This document shows positions 7,944-16,760 of a stretch of DNA of 47,950 nt, piece by piece. Position 1 is the first letter of the stretch, and the number at the start of each line of letters is the position of its first letter. The translations under genes and the position numbers were made by a program. The DNA lies in the NCBI GenBank assembly GCA_040384585.1, contig JAZKJD010000027.1, positions 1-47,950 of the forward strand, given 5' to 3'. This DNA is from JAZKJD01 sp040384585 (GTDB lineage Bacteria > Pseudomonadota > Gammaproteobacteria > Diplorickettsiales > Diplorickettsiaceae). The notes below the pieces were generated by a model, which worked only from the letters and a program-made list of their open reading frames with translations, was not told the origin of the DNA and searched no databases.

Positions 7944-10786
7944 GATTCACAACCCGGATCTGAAATCAAACAACTCTGTGCAGACGGTTGTTCACTGAGT
8001 GATTGCACCGCATTCAAATGCCCTTTTTCTAGGGTTGCCTTTTCCGCGTGGCTTGCGGCTAATGTGCGTAAGTAATAACTGGTTTTTAACCCTTTGATCC
8101 AGATCAATTTATATAATTCGTCTAATTTTTTTCCAGAAGGTTCTGCCAGATAAAGATTTAAGGATTGACTTTGATCTATCCATTTTTGTCGGCGTGATCC
8201 GGCTTCCACTAACCAGTGTGCAGGAACCTCAAATGCGGTTGCATAGCGTTGTTTTAATGCTTCTGGAATACGTTCGATTTTTTGCAGGCTGCCATCATAG
8301 TATTTTATATCGTTGAGCATCACAGTGTCCCACAGTCCAAGCGCTTTCAGTTCTTTGATTAAATAAGGATTAATTACCGTAAACTCGCCTGACATATTCG
8401 ATTTTACAAAGATATTTTGGTAGTTGGGCTCTATAGATTGAGAAACACCGCAGATGTTGGAGATAGTGGCGGTCGGCGCAATGGCCATACAATTGGAGTT
8501 ACGCATCCCTTTCATCACTTTTTGTCGCAATGGTTCCCAGTCTAAGGTAGAACTTTGATCTTGATTGAGCCACTCACCTCGGTTTTTTTGTAAAAGTGCT
8601 ATTGAGTCCAGTGGTAAAATACCTTGGCTCCATAGCGAACCTTGAAAACTTTCGTAGGTACCGCGTTCTTTTGCCAAATCACTGGAGGCTTCAATCGCAT
8701 AGTAGCTGATCATTTCCATAGAATGGTCGGCAAATGCGATAGCTTGTTCTGAAGCATAAGGAAGTTTCAATTGGTAAAGTGCATCTTGAAAGCCCATGAG
8801 GCCTAAACCGATAGGCCGATGTTTTAGATTCGACTGGCGTGCTTGGGGAACCGTGTAATAATTGATATCGATGACATTATCCAACATGCGGATCGCTGTG
8901 CGAATCGTAGTACGCAACTTTCTTTGATCCAGTTCGCCTGAATCGGTGAGATGTTGCGGTAGATTGATACTTCCTAAATTACAAACGGCAATTTCATCGA
9001 TCGACGTATTCAAGGTAATTTCAGTACATAGGTTTGAACTATGGATCGTTCCTGCATGTTGTTGTGGTGAACGGAGATTACAGGGATCTTTAAACGTAAG
9101 CCAAGGATGAGCGGTTTCAAATAACAGACTAAGCATCTTGCGCCATAAATTAATAGCAGGTAGCGTCTTGAAATGTTTGATTTCTCCATTAGCCGCTTTT
9201 GCTTCGTAGTCTTGATATTTTTCTTCAAATGCTAATCCGTATAAATCGTGTAGATCAGGTGTTTCGTCTGGAGAGAATAGGGTCCACGTTTTTCCTTGCA
9301 TGAGGCGTTTCATAAACAAATCAGGGATCCAATTCGCCGTATTCATATCGTGCGTACGACGTCTATCATCACCCGTGTTTTTTCTTAACTCTAAAAATTC
9401 TTCAATATCTAAGTGCCAGGTTTCTAAATAAGCACAGACTGCCCCTTTACGTTTTCCGCCTTGGTTGACAGCAACAGCAGAGGCATTAGCCACATTTAAG
9501 AAGGGCACAACACCTAAGGATTTTCCATTGGTCCCTTTGATTCGTGCACCCATCGCTCTGACAGAGGTCCAGTCATTACCTAGGCCACCGGCAAATTTTG
9601 AGAGTAGGGCATTATCTTTTATTGCGCTATAGATTTGATCGAGGTCATCTGCTACGGTGGTTAAAAAACAACTCGAGAGCTGTGGACGCAACGTTCCCGC
9701 ATTGAATAGCGTGGGCGTAGATGCCATATAGTCAAAAGAGGAGAGTAGTTGATAGAATTCAATGGCACGTTCTTCTTTATTCGGTTCTTTAAGTGCCAGA
9801 CCCATCGCAACACGCATAAAAAAGGCTTGCGGTAATTCAAAGCGAATCTCATTAGTATGTAGGAAGTAACGGTCATATAAGGTTTGTAAACCTAGATAAG
9901 TAAATTGTTGATCTCGTTGTGGTAGCAAGGCAGTACTAAGCTTTTCTATGTCATAGGTTTGCAACTGTGGATCCAATAATTCTAGTGCAATACCTTGTTC
10001 GAGATAATGTTGAAAGTAACGACGATAGACTTCATGAGAGGGTTTCGTGGTGATTTCTGTTTCCATACCAAGGAAGTGTAAGGCTTCTGTATAAAGTGTT
10101 CGTAATAAAAAACGTGCTGTCGCATACGTATAATTCGGATCTTGTTCTACTAAGGAGCGGGTGCTAATAATCAATGCATTATCGATATCGGATAGGGATA
10201 TACCATCATATAAATTGCGCAGGGTTTCTTGAAGGATAAGTGCTGGATTGACTTCTGCCAAATCTTGACAGGTTTCTATGATAAGTTTACTCAGCTGCTT
10301 TGTGTTTAGGGGACGTTGGGTTCCGTCTTGTAATGTAATCTGTAGTTGAATAGCAGCTTGGGACGCCGTTTGCTCACGCATTTTTCGCCGTTCTTCACGA
10401 TAAAGTACATAAGCTCTAGCAACTTGATGTGCTTCAGCGCGCATTAACGCAAGCTCAACTTGATCCTGTATGGTTTCAATAGGGAGCGTTCCGCCCTGTG
10501 GCAATCGTTCTTGTAGTATATTAGTAATTTGTTGGGTCAGTTGTGTAACACGTTCATGAATACGTGTTGAAATAGCTGCTTGTCCGCCTTCTACAGCAAG
10601 AAAAGCCTTAGTAATGGCGATTCTGATTTTATTAGGGTCATAATTAACGGGTTTTCCATTACGCTTGATAATCTGTAACATACTCACAGATTTACACACT
10701 GCTTCTGTTTCGAGACGGGTCGTTATCGACTGATTCATAGTAAGTAAAAGAGAAGAGGTGGCTTGTTCGGATGAAAGTCCGCTCAT
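7934..10786 (-). CDS. nrdA: Ribonucleotide reductase class Ia, alpha subunit, with two ATP-cones
   Basis: Catalytic subunit reducing NDPs to dNDPs. At 950 residues it is about 190 longer than E. coli NrdA. The extra length is an added N-terminal ATP-cone (IIKRNGKPVNYDPNKIRIAI, near residue 39); the region matching the single E. coli cone (LQDGTQRPLNTKQLSKLI ... LYDGISLSDID) comes second. Active-site cysteines are visible in LSSCFLT, SNLCTEITLN (thiyl radical site) and VCNLGSINL, and the C-terminal redox pair is PGCESC just before the stop. Two-cone NrdA proteins are known in Pseudomonas and Chlamydia, where oligomerisation regulates activity. First gene of nrdAB. Confidence 0.97.
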   Translation of the reverse strand: MSGLSSEQATSSLLLTMNQSITTRLETEAVCKSVSMLQIIKRNGKPVNYDPNKIRIAITKAFLAVEGGQAAISTRIHERVTQLTQQITNILQERLPQGGTLPIETIQDQVELALMRAEAHQVARAYVLYREERRKMREQTASQAAIQLQITLQDGTQRPLNTKQLSKLIIETCQDLAEVNPALILQETLRNLYDGISLSDIDNALIISTRSLVEQDPNYTYATARFLLRTLYTEALHFLGMETEITTKPSHEVYRRYFQHYLEQGIALELLDPQLQTYDIEKLSTALLPQRDQQFTYLGLQTLYDRYFLHTNEIRFELPQAFFMRVAMGLALKEPNKEERAIEFYQLLSSFDYMASTPTLFNAGTLRPQLSSCFLTTVADDLDQIYSAIKDNALLSKFAGGLGNDWTSVRAMGARIKGTNGKSLGVVPFLNVANASAVAVNQGGKRKGAVCAYLETWHLDIEEFLELRKNTGDDRRRTHDMNTANWIPDLFMKRLMQGKTWTLFSPDETPDLHDLYGLAFEEKYQDYEAKAANGEIKHFKTLPAINLWRKMLSLLFETAHPWLTFKDPCNLRSPQQHAGTIHSSNLCTEITLNTSIDEIAVCNLGSINLPQHLTDSGELDQRKLRTTIRTAIRMLDNVIDINYYTVPQARQSNLKHRPIGLGLMGFQDALYQLKLPYASEQAIAFADHSMEMISYYAIEASSDLAKERGTYESFQGSLWSQGILPLDSIALLQKNRGEWLNQDQSSTLDWEPLRQKVMKGMRNSNCMAIAPTATISNICGVSQSIEPNYQNIFVKSNMSGEFTVINPYLIKELKALGLWDTVMLNDIKYYDGSLQKIERIPEALKQRYATAFEVPAHWLVEAGSRRQKWIDQSQSLNLYLAEPSGKKLDELYKLIWIKGLKTSYYLRTLAASHAEKATLEKGHLNAVQSLSEQPSAQSCLISDPGCESCQ

Positions 10787-10845
10787 GGATGCTCCTTGGA
10801 TTCTAAAAAATAATAAGCGTTTGAATCGATGGCTTAAAGACTATA

Positions 10846-10893
10846 ACACAATATCATGTGGTTTCTATCTTATGCAACCACTATATGAGCTGA
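10846..10893. promoter_or_regulatory. Pair of NrdR boxes upstream of nrdAB
   Basis: Box 1 at 10846-10861 (ACACAATATCATGTGG) matches 13 of 16 positions of the NrdR consensus ACACWATATATWGTGT. Box 2 at 10878-10893 (CCACTATATGAGCTGA) matches the left half well and the right half poorly. Their starts are 32 bp apart, three helical turns, the spacing known for paired NrdR boxes. They lie 60-107 bases upstream of nrdA, so NrdR-ATP repression of nrdAB is expected. Confidence 0.65.
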
Positions 10894-10945
10894 AAAATGT
10901 TGAAACGTGAGTAAGCTGAGAAAACCATGTTAGTATGGTCCTTAT

Positions 10946-10964
10946 CTAGGGTGTGTTTCTAAAG
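10946..10964. repeat. Repeat family A tip remnant
   Basis: CTAGGGTGTGTTTCTAAAG closely resembles the collapsed element at 28314-28332 (TTAGGGTGTGTCCCTAAAG). It ends two bases before the start codon of the phosphomannomutase gene and occupies the place where a ribosome-binding site would be. Confidence 0.45.
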
Positions 10965-10966
10965 TT

Positions 10967-12358
10967 ATGCAGCAAGCTTCATTAAAAAATGTTTCAAAAA
11001 GTATTTTTCGTGCCTATGACATTCGAGGGGTGGTTAACGAAACGATAACGCCAGAGGTCATTAGGCTACTGGGTAGAGCCATTGGTAGTGCGGCACAAGA
11101 ACAGGGAGAACAAACCATCATTACCGCGCGTGATGGACGTTTGTCCGGGCCACTTTTAATCGACGCGCTGCACAAAGGATTACGAGAAACGGGATGTGAT
11201 GTCATCGATATTGGTCAGGTTCCTAGTCCCGTTCTTTATTTTGCAACTCGCACGTTAAAAACTCGTTCAGGGGTGGTATTAACTGCCAGCCATAATCCTG
11301 CAGATTATAATGGCTTAAAGATTATTTTGGCTGGAAAAAGCTTATCTGAAGCGTCGATTACTGCGCTTTATACACGGATTCAGAATGGGTCTTTTATATC
11401 GGGAAACGGTGGATATCAGCAGATAGAAATTTTAGAAGATTACCTTAATCGCATTGTTAAGGATATTCATATTGTGCGGCGGTTACGTGTCGTTGTGGAC
11501 TGCGGTAATGGGGTTGCTGGCGTGCTAGCTCCAGAACTATTGCGTAGGCTTGATTGCGAGGTAATTGAATTATTTTGTGAAGTGGATGGCCGTTTTCCCC
11601 ATCATCATCCTGATCCTAGTGTTCTCGAAAATCTTACGGATTTAATCCATGCTGTGGTGCAGCATAAGGCCGATCTCGGTTTGGCATTGGATGGAGATGG
11701 CGATAGATTAGGTGTTGTGACAAATAAGGGAGAAATTATTTGGCCAGATAGGCAATTGATGCTCTATGCTATCGATGTTTTATCGCGCAATCCTGGCGCA
11801 CTGATTATTTATGATATTAAATCGACACGACACTTAGCCAAACTGATTGAACAACATGGCGGTCACTCGTTAATGTGGAAAACAGGGCATTCTATTGTTA
11901 AAGCCAAACTTGAAGAAACCGGTGCCTTATTAGCGGGCGAAATGAGTGGACATATCTTTTTTAAAGAACGTTGGTATGGCTTTGATGATGCTCTTTACAC
12001 AGCAGCGCGCTTATTAGAGATTATAGCGAAGGGAAAACAAACCAGTAGTGAACTATTTGCAAGCTTGCCAAACAGTATTAATACACCCGAATTAAAGTTA
12101 GCTATTCCTGAAGAGAAAAAGTTTAGCTTTATGCTAACTTTTCAAAAAGAGGTTAGTTTTCCCAAGGCTAGGATCAGTAAAATTGATGGAGTGCGCGCAG
12201 AGTTTAGCGATGGTTGGGGTTTAGTGCGGGCTTCTAATACCAGTCCTTATTTAATACTCCGTTTTGAAGCCGATAGCAAAGAAGCGTTACAACGCATTCA
12301 AGCCTTATTTGCAAAGCATTTATTAGCATTAGATCCGCATTTAAAATTACCTTTTTAA
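10967..12358 (+). CDS. algC: Phosphomannomutase/phosphoglucomutase (AlgC type)
   Basis: Interconverts hexose 6- and 1-phosphates, feeding GDP-mannose or UDP-glucose routes to LPS and other glycans. It has 463 residues, the same length as P. aeruginosa AlgC, and key positions coincide: phosphoserine S108 in TASHNP, metal-binding D242, D244, D246 in DGDGDR, sugar-binding GEMSGH, and the phosphate-binding RASNTSPYLILR near the C-terminus. No clear Shine-Dalgarno is visible because a repeat tip sits directly upstream. Divergent from nrdAB; exonuclease III follows 11 bases downstream on the same strand. Confidence 0.93.
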   Translation: MQQASLKNVSKSIFRAYDIRGVVNETITPEVIRLLGRAIGSAAQEQGEQTIITARDGRLSGPLLIDALHKGLRETGCDVIDIGQVPSPVLYFATRTLKTRSGVVLTASHNPADYNGLKIILAGKSLSEASITALYTRIQNGSFISGNGGYQQIEILEDYLNRIVKDIHIVRRLRVVVDCGNGVAGVLAPELLRRLDCEVIELFCEVDGRFPHHHPDPSVLENLTDLIHAVVQHKADLGLALDGDGDRLGVVTNKGEIIWPDRQLMLYAIDVLSRNPGALIIYDIKSTRHLAKLIEQHGGHSLMWKTGHSIVKAKLEETGALLAGEMSGHIFFKERWYGFDDALYTAARLLEIIAKGKQTSSELFASLPNSINTPELKLAIPEEKKFSFMLTFQKEVSFPKARISKIDGVRAEFSDGWGLVRASNTSPYLILRFEADSKEALQRIQALFAKHLLALDPHLKLPF

Positions 12359-12369
12359 CTATTTTTTTT

Positions 12370-13134
12370 ATGCGTATTATGACTGTAAACCTTAATGGCA
12401 TTCGTTCCGCTGCAAGAAAAGGATTTTTTGATTGGGTGAAAACGCAAAAAGCGGATGTTATTTGTTTGCAGGAAACCAAAGCACAGGAACAGCAAGTCAA
12501 AGCGCTTATACAGCTTCCTGGTTATCAATCTTATTTTTTTGATGCAGAGAAAAAAGGGTATAGCGGGGTTGCTATTTATAGTTGCAAGAAACCGGATAAA
12601 GTCATTTTAGGTTTGGGTTGGGAATCTGCCGATAAAGAAGGAAGGTATATTCAGTTAAATTTTCCCCATGTAAGCGTTGCATCATTGTATATGCCGTCCG
12701 GAACGACGGGCGAAGTGCGTCAAGCGATCAAATTTCAATTTCTAAAAAACTACCAAGCTATTTTAAAAAAACAACGGCGTCAAAAGCGCGAGTATATTAT
12801 TTGTGGGGATTGGAATATTGCCCATAAACCCATTGATTTAAAAAATTGGCGTGGTAATCAAAAGCATTCCGGTTTTTTACCGGAAGAACGTGCTTGGTTG
12901 GATTTTATTTTTGGCCAACTTGGCTATGTGGATGCTTTTCGAGAAGTGAATCAATTACCTGATCAATATACTTGGTGGTCAAATCGTGGACGTGCCTGGG
13001 ATAAAAATGTTGGATGGCGGATCGACTATCAAATTGTTACACCTGGCTTAAAAAACAAGATTACATCGAGTGAGATTTACAAAGATCAACGTTTTTCTGA
13101 CCATGCGCCACTGTTAGTCGATTATAACCTTTAA
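12370..13134 (+). CDS. xthA: Exodeoxyribonuclease III / AP endonuclease
   Basis: A 254-residue EEP-fold nuclease of base excision repair that cuts at abasic sites and trims 3' ends. Conserved residues are visible: Asn in VNLNGIR, metal-binding Glu in CLQETK, the catalytic region CGDWNIAHKPIDLKNW, the DNA-binding WRIDYQ stretch and SDHAPLLVDY at the end. It starts 11 bases after the mutase gene, so the two are probably cotranscribed, though functionally unrelated. Could equally be named exoA. Confidence 0.94.
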   Translation: MRIMTVNLNGIRSAARKGFFDWVKTQKADVICLQETKAQEQQVKALIQLPGYQSYFFDAEKKGYSGVAIYSCKKPDKVILGLGWESADKEGRYIQLNFPHVSVASLYMPSGTTGEVRQAIKFQFLKNYQAILKKQRRQKREYIICGDWNIAHKPIDLKNWRGNQKHSGFLPEERAWLDFIFGQLGYVDAFREVNQLPDQYTWWSNRGRAWDKNVGWRIDYQIVTPGLKNKITSSEIYKDQRFSDHAPLLVDYNL

Positions 13135-13172
13135 ATACCCATCCTAAGCGCTGGTCATTACGAAAATGTGCT

Positions 13173-13200
13173 AAAACTTAGCAAGTTTTAAAATTTTTTT
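13173..13200 (+). terminator. Weak intrinsic terminator after the exonuclease gene
   Basis: AAAACTT (13173-13179) pairs with AAGTTTT (13183-13189) over a 3-base loop, followed by a run of seven T (13194-13200). The stem is all A/T except one pair, so strength is uncertain. It overlaps the last codons of the convergent pncC gene. Confidence 0.45.
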
Positions 13201-13684
13201 GAATTAGGATAGATAGCTTTTTCAAAGCAAATTCTACAGCGGCATAGCGAATAATTAAGCGATCGCCGGTAAAATGTTGAACGTGTGTGTCACAAAAAAT
13301 TTCTCGATGAGCCCAAGCAAAATAGATTGTGCCGACTGGATGTTCCTCTGTTCCTCCGTCGGGCCCAGCAATACCGGTGATAGCGATACTGAGATCAGCT
13401 GCGCTGTTTTGTAAAACCCCTTTGGCCATTTCTGCAGCTGTTTCTTTGCTAACGGGGCCATAACGTGCCAGCGTCGCTGATTGTACTCCGAGTAATTCCT
13501 GTTTCGATAGCGGTGAATAGGGGATAAAACCCCGTTCAAACCATTGTGAGGAGCCGGGAATTGCAGTAATAGTTTGTGCTAATTGTCCACCTGTACAAGA
13601 TTCAGCCGTGGCAATCCGAAGATGACGTTCTTTAAGTTGAATTCCTAATTGTTCAGCTACAGCATGGACTTGGGAAGTATGCAT
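13178..13684 (-). CDS. pncC: CinA-family nicotinamide-nucleotide amidohydrolase
   Basis: Stand-alone CinA C-terminal domain, which deamidates NMN to nicotinate mononucleotide in pyridine nucleotide salvage. Signature motifs are AESCTGGQLAQTIT near the N-terminus and ITGIAGPDGGTEEHPVGTIYFAW. I place the start at the ATG 13684-13682 (168 residues): AAGGA lies 9 bases upstream and MHTSQVHAVAEQLG matches the family N-terminus. The frame is open a further 22 codons upstream to 13750, but that extension (MFILSLRSSNFQVR...) is unlike the family. Convergent with the exonuclease gene and divergent from infA. Confidence 0.9.
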   Translation of the reverse strand: MHTSQVHAVAEQLGIQLKERHLRIATAESCTGGQLAQTITAIPGSSQWFERGFIPYSPLSKQELLGVQSATLARYGPVSKETAAEMAKGVLQNSAADLSIAITGIAGPDGGTEEHPVGTIYFAWAHREIFCDTHVQHFTGDRLIIRYAAVEFALKKLSILIQKNFKTC

Positions 13685-13862
13685 TATGAAAGTATCCTTA
13701 TATACTGCTCGTACTTGAAAATTCGAGCTTCTCAAACTTAGTATGAACATGTTATTGTAAACTAAGATTTTTTACGGCAACATAGCGGCATTCTTTATAA
13801 AGAGGTATTTGGGTCTGCGGTTTCGCAATTTCAAGTACAATGAGTGTAAACCTGGGTAAATT

Positions 13863-14108
13863 ATGGCGAAAGAAGAGCAGATTGTTATGGAAGGTACGGT
13901 GATTGAAACCTTACCAAATACCTTATTTCGAGTACAACTGGAAAATGGGCATATTATCAATGCGCATATTTCAGGGCGTATGCGCAAAAGTTATATCAGA
14001 GTGCTAACGGGTGATAAGGTTAAGGTGGAAATGACGCCTTATGACCTAACGAAAGGTCGTATCGTATTCCGTGGTAAAGAACTCGATAAGACTAAGCCTG
14101 TCCAATAG
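13863..14108 (+). CDS. infA: Translation initiation factor IF-1
   Basis: An 81-residue OB-fold protein that occupies the ribosomal A site during initiation. Nearly the whole chain is recognisable: MAKEEQIVMEGTVIETLPN, FRVQLENGH, HISGRMRKSYIRVLTGDKV and the YDLTKGRIVFR end. It is about nine residues longer than E. coli IF-1 through the C-terminal tail KELDKTKPVQ. The gene converges on clpA with a 17-base overlap of the 3' ends. clpA/infA adjacency is common in Gammaproteobacteria. Confidence 0.97.
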   Translation: MAKEEQIVMEGTVIETLPNTLFRVQLENGHIINAHISGRMRKSYIRVLTGDKVKVEMTPYDLTKGRIVFRGKELDKTKPVQ

Positions 14109-16404
14109 GTGTTTGGAATAATCGTGGTGATGTGAGGCTAACAATCGATTCACCTTTTTGATGAATGATTAATTGTAATGTGTCATTGGCGCTGGTTAAT
14201 GTCAGTTGTCCGCCGTGAACTAAGCGCCCAAACAATAATTCATCGGCGATTGGTTTTTTGATCTTCTCTTGTATTAAACGAGCCATAGGTCGTGCCCCCA
14301 TGGTTTTATCATAGCCATGTTCAGCAAGCCAGAGTCGTGCTGCGTTGTCCACATGTAAACGGACATGTTTTTTTTCTAATTGTGCTTCTAGTTCTAATAA
14401 GTCTTTATCAACGACTTGAGAGACGATCTCTGGAGTTAGATAATTAAAATAGATAGTTGCATCTAAGCGGTTGCGGAATTCAGGTGAAAAAATACGTTTT
14501 ATGGCTTCTGGATTTTCACGTTGTTCTGAACTAGCAGAAAATCCAATAACTTGTCGACTCCAATGTTCTGCGCCTGCATTACTTGTCATCACTAAAACAA
14601 TATGGCTAAAGTCTGTCTTTCGACCATTAGTATCGGTTAAGTTACCATGGTCCATGACTTGTAATAGTAGATTAAAGATGTCGGGATGTGCTTTTTCAAT
14701 TTCATCTAATAATAAGACGGCATGAGGATGTTTAGTCACAGATTCTGTTAATAAGCCGCCTTGATCATAGCCAATATAACCCGGAGGCGCACCGATTAAA
14801 CGCGAGACGCTATGTCTCTCCATATATTCCGACATGTCAAATCGTAGTAGTTCAATTCCCATTAATTCGGCTAATTGTCGAGTGACTTCTGTTTTTCCAA
14901 CACCCGTAGGGCCTGCAAAAAGAAAGGAACCAATAGTTTTGTTGGTTTCTCTTAAACCTGAACGTGTTAGTTTCATGGCGGCACAAAGATTTTCTATGGC
15001 GATGTCTTGACCAAATACACGACATTTTAATTTTTGCTCTAAATGACGTAATCGATTTTTATCGGAAGCAGAAACGTTCCGAGTCGGAATACGTATCATT
15101 TTTGCCACAATCGCTTCAATTTCATGGATACCAATAATTGTTTTCTTTTTATGGTTTGGGCGTAATGCTTGATAAGCGCCTGCTTCGTCTACAATATCAA
15201 TCGCTTTATCAGGTAAGAAACGATCCGGTAAATAGCGTGCAGCAAGCTCTACACTGGCACGCAAGGCATTCATGCGGTATTTAACATGATGATGTTCTTC
15301 TAGTCGGTCTTGTAATCCGCGTAAGATAGCAATTGTTTCTTCTAAGGTAGGTTCAGGAACATCGATTTTTTGAAAGCGTCTGGCAAGGGCGCGATCTTTT
15401 TCAAAAATACTACGATATTCTTGATAGGTTGTTGCGCCGATACATTTTAGTTCGCCCGTTGTTAGTAAGGGTTTAATTAAATTAGAGGCATCCATGACAC
15501 CACCGGATGCAGCACCCGCACCAATGACAACGTGAATTTCGTCAATAAATAATACCGATTGTGGTTCTTGTTTAAGTTGTGCTAATAAGGCTTTGAAACG
15601 TTTTTCAAAATCACCGCGATATTTGGTGCCAGCGAGTAAGCTGCCTAGATCCAGTGAGTAAATCGTGCTACGTGAAAGTACAGAAGGGACCTCTTTTTTG
15701 ACAATCGATTGGGCGAGCCCTTCGACGATAGCTGTTTTACCTACACCGGCTTCTCCGACTAATAAAGGGTTATTTTTTCGCCGGCGACAAAGAATCTGAA
15801 TGACACGTGCTAATTCTTCTTTTCGTCCTATCAGAGGATCAACTTTTCCAAGCCGTGCTTTGTTATTTAGATTCGTTGCGTAAAGTTCTAGTGGACTATT
15901 CCCAGGCCCTTCGATAGAGATTTCTTCTTCTGTTACAAAATGGCTTAATTTAGCATCACTATTCTCTAACTTAGGAAGGCCTTCTTGAGAAATATAATTG
16001 GACAAATCTGAACGAGTGACGTTTTCTCTACGTAAAAAGTAAATCGCCTGACTATCTTGTTCGCTAAAAATAGCGGCAAGTATATTGACACCATTCACTT
16101 GTGTTTTACCACTGGATTGCACTTGAAAAATAGCGCGCTGTAATACGCGTTGAAAACCCAACGTAGGTTGGATATCGAGATTAGGATCAGTGGCAGGAAA
16201 TAGAGGTGTTGTCGCCGCAATAAAATTATTCAGCTCATTTTTAAGCCGAGTTAAATTAGCACCGCAGGCCTTAAGTGCTGCCACAGCAGAAGGTTCTTCC
16301 AATAACGCTAGTAATAAATGTTCGACAGTCAAATATTCATAACGTTTTTCGCGGGCTTGTTTAAATATAGAATTTAAACTCACTTCAAGTTCTTTGCTAA
16401 ACAT
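14092..16404 (-). CDS. clpA: ATP-dependent Clp protease ATPase subunit ClpA
   Basis: AAA+ unfoldase that feeds proteins to ClpP. Order: N-domain (1-140), D1 with GEAGVGKT (217-224) and LFIDEIH, D2 with GPTGVGKT and LLLDEIEKAHPD, and a C-terminal domain. The ClpP-docking loop reads VIGFSAS, so IGF replaces the IGL of E. coli ClpA. Length 770 is normal. A strong AAGGAGGG lies a few bases before the ATG. The adaptor gene clpS, usually directly upstream, is not present in the 356-base gap or elsewhere in the window. Confidence 0.97.
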   Translation of the reverse strand: MFSKELEVSLNSIFKQAREKRYEYLTVEHLLLALLEEPSAVAALKACGANLTRLKNELNNFIAATTPLFPATDPNLDIQPTLGFQRVLQRAIFQVQSSGKTQVNGVNILAAIFSEQDSQAIYFLRRENVTRSDLSNYISQEGLPKLENSDAKLSHFVTEEEISIEGPGNSPLELYATNLNNKARLGKVDPLIGRKEELARVIQILCRRRKNNPLLVGEAGVGKTAIVEGLAQSIVKKEVPSVLSRSTIYSLDLGSLLAGTKYRGDFEKRFKALLAQLKQEPQSVLFIDEIHVVIGAGAASGGVMDASNLIKPLLTTGELKCIGATTYQEYRSIFEKDRALARRFQKIDVPEPTLEETIAILRGLQDRLEEHHHVKYRMNALRASVELAARYLPDRFLPDKAIDIVDEAGAYQALRPNHKKKTIIGIHEIEAIVAKMIRIPTRNVSASDKNRLRHLEQKLKCRVFGQDIAIENLCAAMKLTRSGLRETNKTIGSFLFAGPTGVGKTEVTRQLAELMGIELLRFDMSEYMERHSVSRLIGAPPGYIGYDQGGLLTESVTKHPHAVLLLDEIEKAHPDIFNLLLQVMDHGNLTDTNGRKTDFSHIVLVMTSNAGAEHWSRQVIGFSASSEQRENPEAIKRIFSPEFRNRLDATIYFNYLTPEIVSQVVDKDLLELEAQLEKKHVRLHVDNAARLWLAEHGYDKTMGARPMARLIQEKIKKPIADELLFGRLVHGGQLTLTSANDTLQLIIHQKGESIVSLTSPRLFQTPIGQA

Positions 16405-16760
16405 GGTAGCCCTCCTTATCTAAAACGTATAAAATTCCGTGTTTTCTCGAATAAAACGAGTTCCACTTGTTATTTGTCAGCTGGGTAATCCATGTTAGAA
16501 AATAATATTCCCTTTAATTTTAGCCTAGTCGAATTTTAGGGATTTGCGAGTTTTACTTGTTTTTATTAGGTTCTATTTCTAACGTGATGATTGTCGTCAT
16601 CCGCAAGGCGAAAACAGCGAAAAAAACGGAGTTTACACAAAGTTAATGAGTATTTTGAGCTGTTTTCAACGTAGCAGATGGCGACAAGGGGGCTTGAGAG
16701 ACAGAACCTAGCGCTTTTGCGAATGCTTGGTGTGCTAAAGATAAAGAGAGAGTGCTTTCA
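16405..16760. other. Intergenic region clpA-icd with an inverted repeat
   Basis: 356 bases without a convincing gene. GAAAACAGC (16610-16618) pairs with GCTGTTTTC (16659-16667) around a 40-base centre containing ACGGAGTTTACACAAAG, and a smaller hairpin GATGA/TCATC lies just before it. The layout suggests another small dispersed palindrome, seen once here. On the clpA side there is an inverted repeat CTCG-N7-CGAG about 45-60 bases upstream of the start. No promoter can be named with confidence. Confidence 0.45.

Noticed and set aside
10895..10915. A parS-like sequence near TGTTGAAACGTGAG
   Set aside because: It lacks the symmetric TGTTTCACGTGAAACA core; only scattered bases agree.
16405..16760. 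A possible clpS upstream of clpA
   Set aside because: No frame with the ClpS signature is present on either strand; only palindromic DNA is seen.
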